Source: Psychrobacter maritimus
Lineage (GTDB): Bacteria; Pseudomonadota; Gammaproteobacteria; Pseudomonadales; Moraxellaceae
Direction of reading: 5' to 3'
DNA length: 64,000 nucleotides
Assembly: GCF_904846345.1 (NCBI RefSeq)
Contig: NZ_CAJHAJ010000003.1
Coordinates: 186,001 to 250,000 of the forward strand
A program made the position numbers and the translations under genes. Within the stretch, counting starts at the first letter, position 1. Each line of letters starts with the position of its first letter. Of this stretch, positions 1-6,739 are shown one piece after another. The notes beneath the pieces were generated by a model. It saw only the letters and a list, made by a program, of their open reading frames with translations, ran no database searches and was not told the origin of the DNA.

Positions 1-63
1 TGATTAAAAGCTTACTTCACCTTTTACGGTATCAACTTTTATAGTAGTGGCAGATACGCCATT

Positions 64-104
64 ATTAGTAGCCACAGCCAGTTAAAATGGCTGTGGCTAC
101 TAAT
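64..104. repeat. Perfect 17-bp inverted repeat (hairpin)
   Basis: The arms at 64-80 and 88-104 are exact reverse complements (ATTAGTAGCCACAGCCA), separated by a 7-base loop. No T-run follows on either strand, so it is not a standard intrinsic terminator, although it could end a gene lying left of the window. A short minus-strand frame ends at base 2 (last residues VKGEVSF) and may be the tail of such a gene, but a stop in the hairpin loop limits it to about 25 codons. Confidence 0.7.
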
Positions 105-381
105 GTCGCTATCATAGTTGTTAATAAAGGGCGCTTGAATACAGGTACTAGTATAGGAAGTAAAGTAGTAAACATAAGTGACTCATAATATTACAAACTA
201 TAGAAAGTTGATTATTCAAATGACTGCAAAATATAGGATAGCTAGTAAAAAGCCTGTGTAGCTGCATTAATAACGGAGCTCTTCGCAATTAATTTGCCTT
301 CAGGGTTAGTGCTTAGTTCGATTCTCTGAGAAGTCGAAAAGGTGAGCAGCGATTATAGTAAAGGAGTTAATAGTGTATATC

Positions 382-400
382 AATGAGAATGATTGTCATT
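382..400. promoter_or_regulatory. Fur box upstream of tonB-exbBD
   Basis: AATGAGAATGATTGTCATT is very close to the classical 19-bp Fur consensus (GATAATGATAATCATTATC) and is nearly palindromic. Its place about 210 bases before tonB suggests iron-repressed transcription of the tonB-exbB-exbD group. Confidence 0.75.
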
Positions 401-558
401 ATTTAGTTTAATAGGTTGAGATATTTAACTATGTAACAATTTTCAGCTAGTAGTTTCGTTCTAGTCAGCTTTCAGCTTAAACCTATTTAGATAGAGAGGA
501 TGATTCGTAAGCGAAAATTAATATCAGAAATATATTTATTAATATTATTGATAGTAGT

Positions 559-577
559 TATCGTTTGCATTATCATT
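559..577. promoter_or_regulatory. Second Fur-like box close to tonB
   Basis: TATCGTTTGCATTATCATT keeps most positions of the Fur hexamer array and lies about 30 bases before the tonB start, where bound repressor would block the promoter or early transcription. The match is weaker than at 382-400. Confidence 0.5.
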
Positions 578-609
578 ACAGTTTTATTTCATAAGCTTAT
601 TAGACTGAT

Positions 610-1566
610 ATGAGTTCAACAAGTTTCAATGTGCCATCACTTAAATTAACGTCAACAGTTATGGGTTGTGTTGTCGCAATACATTTGATGACGGCAATTG
701 TATTGGTGATGGTCAAAACCCCTGTGACTACTATTAAGCCACTTAAAATAACGCCGCCTATAGAAATACAGTTGGTGTCAGAAGTTACGACAATTGCAGA
801 GCCGGTGACGGCAGTCGCAGAAGTCGAACCTATTAAAGCCCCTAAACCACAATCTGTTAGCGTAGCTGAGGAAAAACCAGAGCCTAAAAAAGCAGTGCAA
901 CCAGTGGTGAAAAAAGAGACAGCAAAGCCTAAAGTCGGCACTAAACCTACTACGACAATAAATACGACAACAAAAATAGTAAAGGACAAGCCTGTCATCA
1001 AACAACCAATAAGATCACAAGAATCGGACGCAGCAGCTCAAGAAAGCGCTTTAGCAGCCGATAACGAACGTAAGATATTGGCAGCACAGGCTGAAAAGGC
1101 TACTCAACAAGCGCATGCCAAAGCTATGCGAGAGTCTCAGGCTGTAGCGGATGCCAAAGCAAAGGCAGATCGTGAAGCGCAAGCCGAATCCGATGCTAAA
1201 GCTGCAAGAGAAGCCGCACAAGCCGCTGCTCGTGAGAAAGCCAATCAACAAGCCGCCGCCGCAAGTAATACCCCCGTCAATTTTACTGCCACTAACGCTA
1301 ACTGGGCCTCAGCACCGAATTTTAGTTTTCCTGCTCGTGCCAGACGAGCTGCTAAATCAGGCGAAACCTTTAGGGTGGTCTTGATATTACAAGTTAATAA
1401 GCAAGGCGGCATTGATAATGTGAGCTTAGCGCAATCTTCTGGCAACGCTGCACTCGATAGAGAAGCTCAGCAACAAGTACGTTCTGGTAAATTTAAACCC
1501 TTTACGAAACATGGCGTACCAGTGGTGGGTAATGTGACTTTACCCATCAGTTATGCAGTGCCGTAA
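610..1566 (+). CDS. tonB: TonB-family energy transducer
   Basis: This 318-aa protein links the inner-membrane proton motive force to outer-membrane receptors. An N-terminal membrane anchor lies at about residues 17-37. A long Pro/Lys-rich and then Ala/Gln/Glu/Lys-rich stretch (about 45-215, TolA-like and probably helical) spans the periplasm. The C-terminal 90 residues form a TonB_C domain with the typical 'LDREAQQQVRSGKFKPF' segment and end in ISYAVP. exbB and exbD follow on the same strand, so this is a complete Ton motor. Two Fur-like boxes upstream argue for iron control. The likely client is the heme receptor at 16161-18344. The central region is longer than in E. coli TonB (239 aa). No strong ribosome binding site precedes the ATG. 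Confidence 0.92.
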   Translation: MSSTSFNVPSLKLTSTVMGCVVAIHLMTAIVLVMVKTPVTTIKPLKITPPIEIQLVSEVTTIAEPVTAVAEVEPIKAPKPQSVSVAEEKPEPKKAVQPVVKKETAKPKVGTKPTTTINTTTKIVKDKPVIKQPIRSQESDAAAQESALAADNERKILAAQAEKATQQAHAKAMRESQAVADAKAKADREAQAESDAKAAREAAQAAAREKANQQAAAASNTPVNFTATNANWASAPNFSFPARARRAAKSGETFRVVLILQVNKQGGIDNVSLAQSSGNAALDREAQQQVRSGKFKPFTKHGVPVVGNVTLPISYAVP

Positions 1567-1689
1567 AAGTTAGTTATTTACCAAGTCTATTATTTTCAAA
1601 GCATCACTATTTATAATTTTTCATGATAAGTCGATATGCGGTACTCGCAACGAACTTATATGATTACATAACCTATTAAGGAGTCTGAT

Positions 1690-2379
1690 ATGGACTTTAC
1701 AAGCTACTGGCAATATAGCGATTTGGTGACCAAAAGCTTGTTTTTCTTGCTATTGGTCTTATCGGTGCTCTCTTGGGTAACTGGTATTATTCGTATATTA
1801 CAAAGCCGAAAATTGGCCGCCTGTGTTGCTGATGATTTGAGTCAGCAGGTTGAGATAAAACGTTCAGCTGTGAATAACTCTGATGCTGCTATGCGTCGAT
1901 TAGTCATTGAGCAAGCATTATTAAAGCATATCGGGCGTTACCGTTTTGCTAGCGAACGCGGCCTACCTATTTTAGGCACAACTGCAGCGATCGCGCCATT
2001 TATTGGGTTATTTGGTACAGTGTGGGGTATTTTTCACGCGTTACATAACATCGGTACCAGTGGGCAAGCAGGACTTGGACAAGTGGCAGGGCCAGTTGGC
2101 GAGGCGCTCATTATGACAGGTCTCGGTATTGCCGTCGCAATTCCAGCAGTGGTGTTTTATAACCTTGCCGTACGTATCAATAGACGGGTAATGTACCATG
2201 CCAATGATAGAGCCCATGATTTATTAGCGCAGTCTGTTGATTTAGCAGCAATGCAACCTTCAATGGAGCTTCATAATGTAGCTGAAAAGCAGGGTATAAC
2301 TACTAATGTCACTGGTAGTAAGAGTGCTCATAGCAATAGTAGTATTTATACTGATAAACAAGAGGCTTATCAACAGTAG
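1690..2379 (+). CDS. exbB: ExbB, MotA/TolQ/ExbB proton channel protein
   Basis: A 229-aa inner-membrane subunit of the Ton motor. One membrane helix lies near residues 13-35. After a cytoplasmic segment come two more helices (about 100-125 and 140-165), with the family signature 'GTTAAIAPFIGLFGTVWGIF' at the start of the second. Its length matches ExbB rather than MotA. A clear AAGGAG sits 8 bases before the ATG. It lies 123 bases after tonB and 98 bases before exbD, in the usual order for this complex. The Asn/Ser-rich C-terminal tail after residue 200 looks unconserved. Confidence 0.93.
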   Translation: MDFTSYWQYSDLVTKSLFFLLLVLSVLSWVTGIIRILQSRKLAACVADDLSQQVEIKRSAVNNSDAAMRRLVIEQALLKHIGRYRFASERGLPILGTTAAIAPFIGLFGTVWGIFHALHNIGTSGQAGLGQVAGPVGEALIMTGLGIAVAIPAVVFYNLAVRINRRVMYHANDRAHDLLAQSVDLAAMQPSMELHNVAEKQGITTNVTGSKSAHSNSSIYTDKQEAYQQ

Positions 2380-2477
2380 CAGTTCTAGCTTTCATTCATA
2401 AAACGGTTATAAACGCTAGGGCTACATAGCTTTTGTTAAAAAAAGCAAACGTTTATGACTTTATATAAGACGGATAC

Positions 2478-2894
2478 ATGATTGAGAATATTATGGCATT
2501 TCAGTTAGGTGATGATGACGTCCAAAGTATGAATGAGATGAATCTCATTCCACTGATTGATATCATGTTGGTATTAATGATTATCTTTTTATTAACAGCG
2601 ACTGTATTGAATCCAACAGTACCGCTCGATTTACCCAAAACTAGTGCGTTAGTCAATGACCAGCCACCTGAAGTAATCCAAATCAGTATTGATAAAGATG
2701 CTGGTATTTTTTGGGATAGTGATCCTATTAGTATGGAAGAAATAGAGAGGCGTTTACAACAACAAAATGATGCTGGTAAAGATCCATCGGTACAACTGCG
2801 GGCAGATAAAGACAGTAAATATGACACCGTTGCTCAAGTACTGGCTGCAGCGAGTAAAGCAGGGCTAAGTAAGATAGCATTTGTAAACGAATAG
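2478..2894 (+). CDS. exbD: ExbD biopolymer transport protein
   Basis: A 138-aa partner of ExbB. It has a short cytoplasmic N-terminus, one membrane helix (about residues 22-45) with the essential proton-carrying aspartate at residue 28 in 'NLIPLIDIMLVLMIIF', and a periplasmic domain ending near 'AASKAGLSKIAFV'. An in-frame ATG at 2493 is an equally plausible start and would give 133 aa. It is third in the tonB-exbB-exbD group. Confidence 0.93.
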   Translation: MIENIMAFQLGDDDVQSMNEMNLIPLIDIMLVLMIIFLLTATVLNPTVPLDLPKTSALVNDQPPEVIQISIDKDAGIFWDSDPISMEEIERRLQQQNDAGKDPSVQLRADKDSKYDTVAQVLAAASKAGLSKIAFVNE

Positions 2895-3086
2895 GAGTCA
2901 TTTATCATAATGTGCTGAGACCATCCTGAATTCTGTGTAACTGCCATTTAGATTAAATGCTTACTGATACGGTCATCAAACATAATAATAAAAAAATGTA
3001 ACAATAAGCTTTATTTCCCGCTTTGCTTGGATAATATAGCAAGGTTTTTCTTATCTATTATATAAAGCAAAAGTAATAGAGTGATT

Positions 3087-3932
3087 TCAAATATAGTTAT
3101 TTATTGAGTCAATACAATTTGCCATTTCAGAACGCTCAATTAAACTATCTTCAATTAAAAAGGGTGTAATTGAATCTCAAAAAGCCTGACTAACATGCTC
3201 TACAATAGGGAATAAGCTTGTATCGTTCTCATAAATTCTTTGGTTGAAACCTTGGTCTTTCATAATTTTGAGGAGTTGAAACGATGTAATTGATGAGCGT
3301 AAATTATTATCAGTGGGATAATTTTTTAAGTAATCAATTATATTATTAGAGTTACTACTAAAAATTCTTATCGATTTTTCCAATAATATTACGTTGAGAT
3401 TCAGAGTTAAAAGAAAAAGCAATAACCTCAAAATTTGTCAAAATTGAATAGCTTTTTCAACATCAATCTCTACATTAATGTTTAAACCTAACTTATGACA
3501 TAAGTCTTCAAATAATTTTTGACGTTTACCGCTCTGGTCAACCTGATGTTCGATAAAATCTTGAGGGTTAGGTGTTGTATTTTTGGCGCTCAAACTTAGT
3601 TGGGATAGTTGAGTGAATGATAATGGAGATACGACTTTAAAGGTACAATCTGTTCTCTATATTTGATTAAATGCTTTTATCAATACACCTGAAACCTCTA
3701 GTGATGATAAGGTCCATACATCCGAATTGTTGTGACTAGATTTGCATTGATGAAACTCTCTCTGCCCATCTAAACCCTCGACAATTAAATCAACACATGT
3801 CTCATCTTCTCCTAAAGGCTCGATAGTGGCAGACCGCACTTCCTCTTCCGCTAGCTTCAATAATTGCTTAGCAACCCAAATTGCTTCGTAGCTATTACCA
3901 AATTTATCTGCAAACCCACCACCTTCTACTTT
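3087..3932 (-). pseudogene. Remnant of a dsDNA-nuclease/NTPase anti-phage defence gene
   Basis: One minus-strand frame, read from 3932 down to 3087, gives a continuous, protein-like sequence. It begins 'GFADKFGNSYEAIWVAKQLL' and contains an 'FHQCKSSHNNSDVWTLSSLE' segment typical of the Cap4/DUF4297-type dsDNA nuclease domain at the front of large defence NTPases. Later come 'FIEHQVDQSGKRQKLFEDLC' and 'FLKNYPTDNNLR'-like helices that resemble the linker before the NTPase domain in such proteins. The frame has in-frame stops at 3657-3659 (TAG), 3438-3440 (TGA) and 3177-3179 (TGA). A stop (3933-3935) stands directly before the first recognisable codon, and no P-loop remains. It is therefore broken and truncated. 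The family call comes from remembered motifs, not a search. Confidence 0.65.
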
Positions 3933-3971
3933 TTAGCATGAATTTTGTCCATTACACCGAAATCTTCAATC

Positions 3972-4002
3972 AAAAAAACCAGATAGCATATGCGATCTGG
4001 TT
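3972..4002 (-). terminator. Intrinsic terminator, minus strand
   Basis: The arms AACCAGAT and ATCTGGTT, extended with one mismatch, close a short loop. On the minus strand they are followed by seven T residues. It lies just after the stop of the 4023-4343 gene and would end that transcript. Confidence 0.8.
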
Positions 4003-4022
4003 ATTAAGTACTCTTCAAATTA

Positions 4023-4343
4023 TTATCTACCAACGGTAAGCTGCCCACCAGAAAAGCTAATACATGATTCGCAGAACCAAGATGACTGTTTTCTGATATA
4101 AGGAATATCAGCTGGTACATCAAGTTGATACGGCCGTCCACAGTACTCACAGTGAACATCATCTAAGTAAGCCTGGCACTCCGCTAATACGCCAAACAGA
4201 ATATGATAATCGATATGGTATTGTCTGCAGAGTATTTCTATATACTCTACATACCGCCCATCATGCCCGTATGCCCAATAGTCTTCACATAGCTGTATGT
4301 CGGACTGATCTACATAAGGGCTAAAAATAAGTTTTAAGCTCAT
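4023..4343 (-). CDS. Small hypothetical protein with a possible zinc-binding CxxC pair
   Basis: A 106-aa soluble protein that I do not recognise. Two CxxC pairs (CEYC and CESC, about 25 residues apart near the C-terminus) could bind a zinc ion. The N-terminal part is rich in acidic and aromatic residues. The ATG at 4343 is chosen because GGAG stands 6 bases upstream; an upstream TTG would add four residues and overlap that site. It is 31 bases downstream of the 4375-4653 gene, so the two probably form one transcript, ended by the terminator at 3972-4002. Both sit in the island next to the XRE regulator and integrase, so they are probably accessory genes. Confidence 0.55.
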   Translation of the reverse strand: MSLKLIFSPYVDQSDIQLCEDYWAYGHDGRYVEYIEILCRQYHIDYHILFGVLAECQAYLDDVHCEYCGRPYQLDVPADIPYIRKQSSWFCESCISFSGGQLTVGR

Positions 4344-4374
4344 GGTTATCTCCAAACCAAGTGGTTGACATTAA

Positions 4375-4653
4375 TCACAACGAATAAGGGACATCGTAGT
4401 GATTCATAATGGCCAAAAATTTGGTCTCAAGATTCGTTAAGGTATAACGATTCAGCGCTAATCCTTCATTTAGCTCACGTTGCACCCATATCCTAACCGC
4501 TTCATCATTATAGAAAATGGGGTTAACGCCTAGCATCTTTGCTAACTGTGAACCCTGTTGTATTTGCAGGTTTACCATGAGCTTGGTAGATAGCGATATC
4601 GCTTCGGCGCTTAACCAAATTGAAGCGTGCAGCGGTTTAATAAATGTGTTCAT
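4375..4653 (-). CDS. Small hypothetical protein
   Basis: A 92-aa protein of unknown function with no membrane segment. The sequence is mostly helical in character (for example 'LSTKLMVNLQIQQGSQLAKM') and I recognise no motif. A good AGGAG lies 7 bases before the ATG, which supports translation. It heads a two-gene minus-strand unit with the zinc-finger-like protein downstream. The DNA before it (4654-4880) contains Y-TATAG-type repeats such as TTCTATAGAA (4755-4764), which may be operator sites for the nearby XRE protein. Confidence 0.5.
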   Translation of the reverse strand: MNTFIKPLHASIWLSAEAISLSTKLMVNLQIQQGSQLAKMLGVNPIFYNDEAVRIWVQRELNEGLALNRYTLTNLETKFLAIMNHYDVPYSL

Positions 4654-4880
4654 GTATAATCTCCTATAGATTAATATTTCTTTCTGCTGATCGTAATGAC
4701 TTCCTACAGTTGAAATTATACATACATTTTGAGCTATTGCAACTTAAAATAACCTTCTATAGAACTTTTTGCTACTTAACAGGATATTCAATCTATTTGA
4801 GAAACTATAGTTTGCTGCATATTATTTGGTGTAATAACTGATAAGCGCAGCGTTATCTTGGGTTCTAAAAGAAGAGAGGT
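4654..4880. other. AT-rich intergenic region with short palindromes
   Basis: No gene is supported. It holds CCTATAGATT just before the 4375-4653 gene and the palindrome TTCTATAGAA at 4755-4764. Related TTCTATAGCA occurs at about 5165, on the other side of the XRE gene. These may be repeated operator half-sites. Confidence 0.35.
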
Positions 4881-5090
4881 TTATTCTTCTTCCTTAACTA
4901 TCTCATAAAGGTCGCCCACTTCAATATCCAAATATAAACATAGCTTCTCGACAACTTCTAGATCCACTCTTGTGGCTTCTTCGTTATACATGCGTGTGAT
5001 TGTGCCTCTGTTGACATCAGTATCTCTAGATACATCAGCAATCTTTAGTCTTTTCTCACCCATAATTCTAGATAAATTGCACTTCACCAT
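4881..5090 (-). CDS. XRE/Cro-type helix-turn-helix regulator
   Basis: A 69-aa single-domain DNA-binding protein. Residues 1-60 form a Cro/CI fold: 'LKIADVSRDTDVNRGTITRM' is the helix-turn-helix, followed by 'VVEKLCLYLDIEVGDLYEI', typical of YozG/Xre-like small repressors. The ATG at 5090 is chosen because GGAGG is 6 bases upstream; an upstream ATG overlaps that site. It is divergent from the excisionase/integrase pair, the usual place for a repressor that controls an integrative element. The palindrome at 5112-5124 in the shared promoter region is a likely binding site. Confidence 0.82.
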   Translation of the reverse strand: MVKCNLSRIMGEKRLKIADVSRDTDVNRGTITRMYNEEATRVDLEVVEKLCLYLDIEVGDLYEIVKEEE

Positions 5091-5111
5091 AACCTCCTCC
5101 ATATTAAAATA

Positions 5112-5124
5112 ATCTACTGTAGAT
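5112..5124. promoter_or_regulatory. Candidate operator of the island repressor
   Basis: ATCTAC-T-GTAGAT is a perfect 13-base palindrome only 22 bases before the XRE start codon and about 100 bases before the excisionase gene. By position it may be the autoregulatory operator. There is no direct evidence of binding. Confidence 0.4.
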
Positions 5125-5226
5125 AAAAATGTCTTGCAAAAGATTATTTTTAGTGTAAATTATGTTCTATAGCAGGTTATAAAGCTATTAGACAATAACA
5201 CTTTAATCTTTAGTAAGGATTTTACT

Positions 5227-5442
5227 ATGAGTTATACCTATTTAACAACCGAAGAGCTGTCACAACGCATTAAATATGACAGCAAGACCATACGCAACCA
5301 GCTTAAAGATGCGGTATTCATTGAGGGCGTTCATTACATCAAACCATTTGGAGGTAGAAAAATCCTTTTTATATGGCAAAAGATTGAAGAGTTGATGCTG
5401 ACAGGCTATGACGATAACATTCCGTTTGCAGCGGGAGCATAA
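5227..5442 (+). CDS. AlpA/MerR-like DNA-binding protein, probable excisionase
   Basis: A 71-aa protein with a winged-helix start, 'YLTTEELSQRIKYDSKTIRN', of the kind found in AlpA and phage excisionases (helix-turn-helix domain 17). It then has a 'GVHYIKPFGGRKILFIWQKI' wing. It sits two bases before the integrase gene, so the two are surely co-transcribed. A small HTH protein directly upstream of a tyrosine integrase usually acts as the directionality factor. AAGGA precedes the ATG at a suitable distance. Confidence 0.72.
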   Translation: MSYTYLTTEELSQRIKYDSKTIRNQLKDAVFIEGVHYIKPFGGRKILFIWQKIEELMLTGYDDNIPFAAGA

Positions 5443-5444
5443 TC

Positions 5445-6620
5445 ATGGCGAGTATCAATAGCCGAAATGGCAAATTATATGTGGATTTTCGATACATAGG
5501 CCAGCGCTGTAGAGAGCAAACCTTATTAACAGACACTAAGCCTAATCGCAAGCGCCTAGAAAACTTCGTTAGCAGAATGGAAGCTGATATTCAATTGGGG
5601 AGTTTTCGCTATGAAAACTATTTTCCACAAAGTAAAAAGCTTGAGCAGTTTCAAAGCTTAGAGCTTATGAGGTCAACGAATAGCCATAAGGACTCAAACT
5701 CAGGCTTTGATAGTTTTAGCAAAGTTTGGTTAGAGGAGAAAAAGCCAGAATGGCGGGACTCTCAAATAAGTAATGTAGAGGATATATTTAGAATTTATCT
5801 ACTTCCTCATTTTAGCAATGTACCGCTAAATACCATTAGCAAAGCTAAAATCATGACTTTTCGAGGCAAGTTAGTCAAAGATGGTAATAAGGGACGAACT
5901 TTATCAGCGTCTCGCATTAATCATATCATGACGCCATTACGTATGGTGCTGACCGAAGCCTCTGAGCGTTTTAATTTTGACAGCCCTTGGAAGAATATAA
6001 AACCACTCAGTGAGCCTAAAAGTAATGTCAGTCCTTTTACCTTAGATGAGGTCATGCTCATTATCAATAATGTGAGAGCAGATTATAAGCCTTACTATAT
6101 CGTACGCTTCTTTACAGGTATGCGTACAGGTGAGATTGATGGCTTGCCCTGGAAGAATATAGATTTTGAGCGCCGACAAATCATCGTTGATCAAGCAGTC
6201 GTTAATGGTGTTATAGGTAAGACTAAAACTACAGGCTCAAATCGTATCATCCAGATGAACCAGCTAGTTTATGATGCATTGCTTGAACAGAAGAGCCTAA
6301 CTAAACATCAAGGTGGGTTCGTTTTCTGTACAAAAATAGGTACTTCTTTGAATCATCGTAATGTGACAAAGCGAGTTTGGTATCCGTTACTACGATATTT
6401 AAAGCTTGATAAACGTAATCCTTATCAAAGTAGACATACCGCTGCGACGCTTTGGCTTGCTGCTGGTGAGTCGCCTGAGTGGATTGCTGCCCAAATGGGT
6501 CATAGCAACACGAAAATGCTATTCACAGTGTATTCGCGATATGTGCCGAACCTAACTCGTCAAGACGGAAGTGCGCTGGATAAGCTTTTGAAAGACCGAG
6601 GTATACTACAAAACATATGA
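5445..6620 (+). CDS. Tyrosine site-specific integrase
   Basis: A 391-aa phage/island-type integrase that cuts and joins an attachment site through a covalent tyrosine link. The N-terminal 60 residues form a small arm-binding domain ('NGKLYVDFRYIGQRCREQTL'). A core-binding domain covers about 85-180 and the catalytic domain about 185-385. Catalytic residues visible are R227 (GMRTGEI), R330 in 'YQSRHTAATL', H353 (MGH) and nucleophile Y363. The usual histidine of HxxR is tyrosine here, which is common in this subfamily. It is translationally paired with the excisionase-like gene upstream. A terminator follows at 6641-6669. No target tRNA or matching attachment repeat was found next to it. Confidence 0.92.
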   Translation: MASINSRNGKLYVDFRYIGQRCREQTLLTDTKPNRKRLENFVSRMEADIQLGSFRYENYFPQSKKLEQFQSLELMRSTNSHKDSNSGFDSFSKVWLEEKKPEWRDSQISNVEDIFRIYLLPHFSNVPLNTISKAKIMTFRGKLVKDGNKGRTLSASRINHIMTPLRMVLTEASERFNFDSPWKNIKPLSEPKSNVSPFTLDEVMLIINNVRADYKPYYIVRFFTGMRTGEIDGLPWKNIDFERRQIIVDQAVVNGVIGKTKTTGSNRIIQMNQLVYDALLEQKSLTKHQGGFVFCTKIGTSLNHRNVTKRVWYPLLRYLKLDKRNPYQSRHTAATLWLAAGESPEWIAAQMGHSNTKMLFTVYSRYVPNLTRQDGSALDKLLKDRGILQNI

Positions 6621-6640
6621 AAAAGCCTATATTTAACAAA

Positions 6641-6669
6641 AAGACATCCAAACAGGTGTCTTTTTTTTT
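6641..6669 (+). terminator. Intrinsic terminator after the integrase
   Basis: AAGACATC and GGTGTCTT pair (one G-T) around a short loop, followed by nine T residues. It separates the integrase transcript from the recombinase trio that starts at 6740. Confidence 0.85.
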
Positions 6670-6739
6670 GTATTAACGCTGGATGGTTTAAATGAACGGA
6701 GCTACAGTTATCTAAATGGCTTGTAACGGTTGCAGAATA

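Larger units (their letters stand above)
105..609. other. Non-coding leader upstream of tonB
   Basis: About 500 AT-rich bases with no credible gene. It holds two Fur-like boxes, annotated separately, and probably the tonB promoter. I see nothing else I can name. Confidence 0.5.

Noticed and set aside
3177..3659. In-frame TGA codons as possible selenocysteine
   Set aside because: There is also an in-frame TAG, the start and the NTPase half are missing, and no SECIS-like hairpin was evident, so decay is simpler.
5445..6715. Search for an attachment core next to the integrase
   Set aside because: No tRNA or repeat was found at the gene's 3' side, and the tRNA-Asp half at 31841 is too far away to be linked to this integrase without more evidence.
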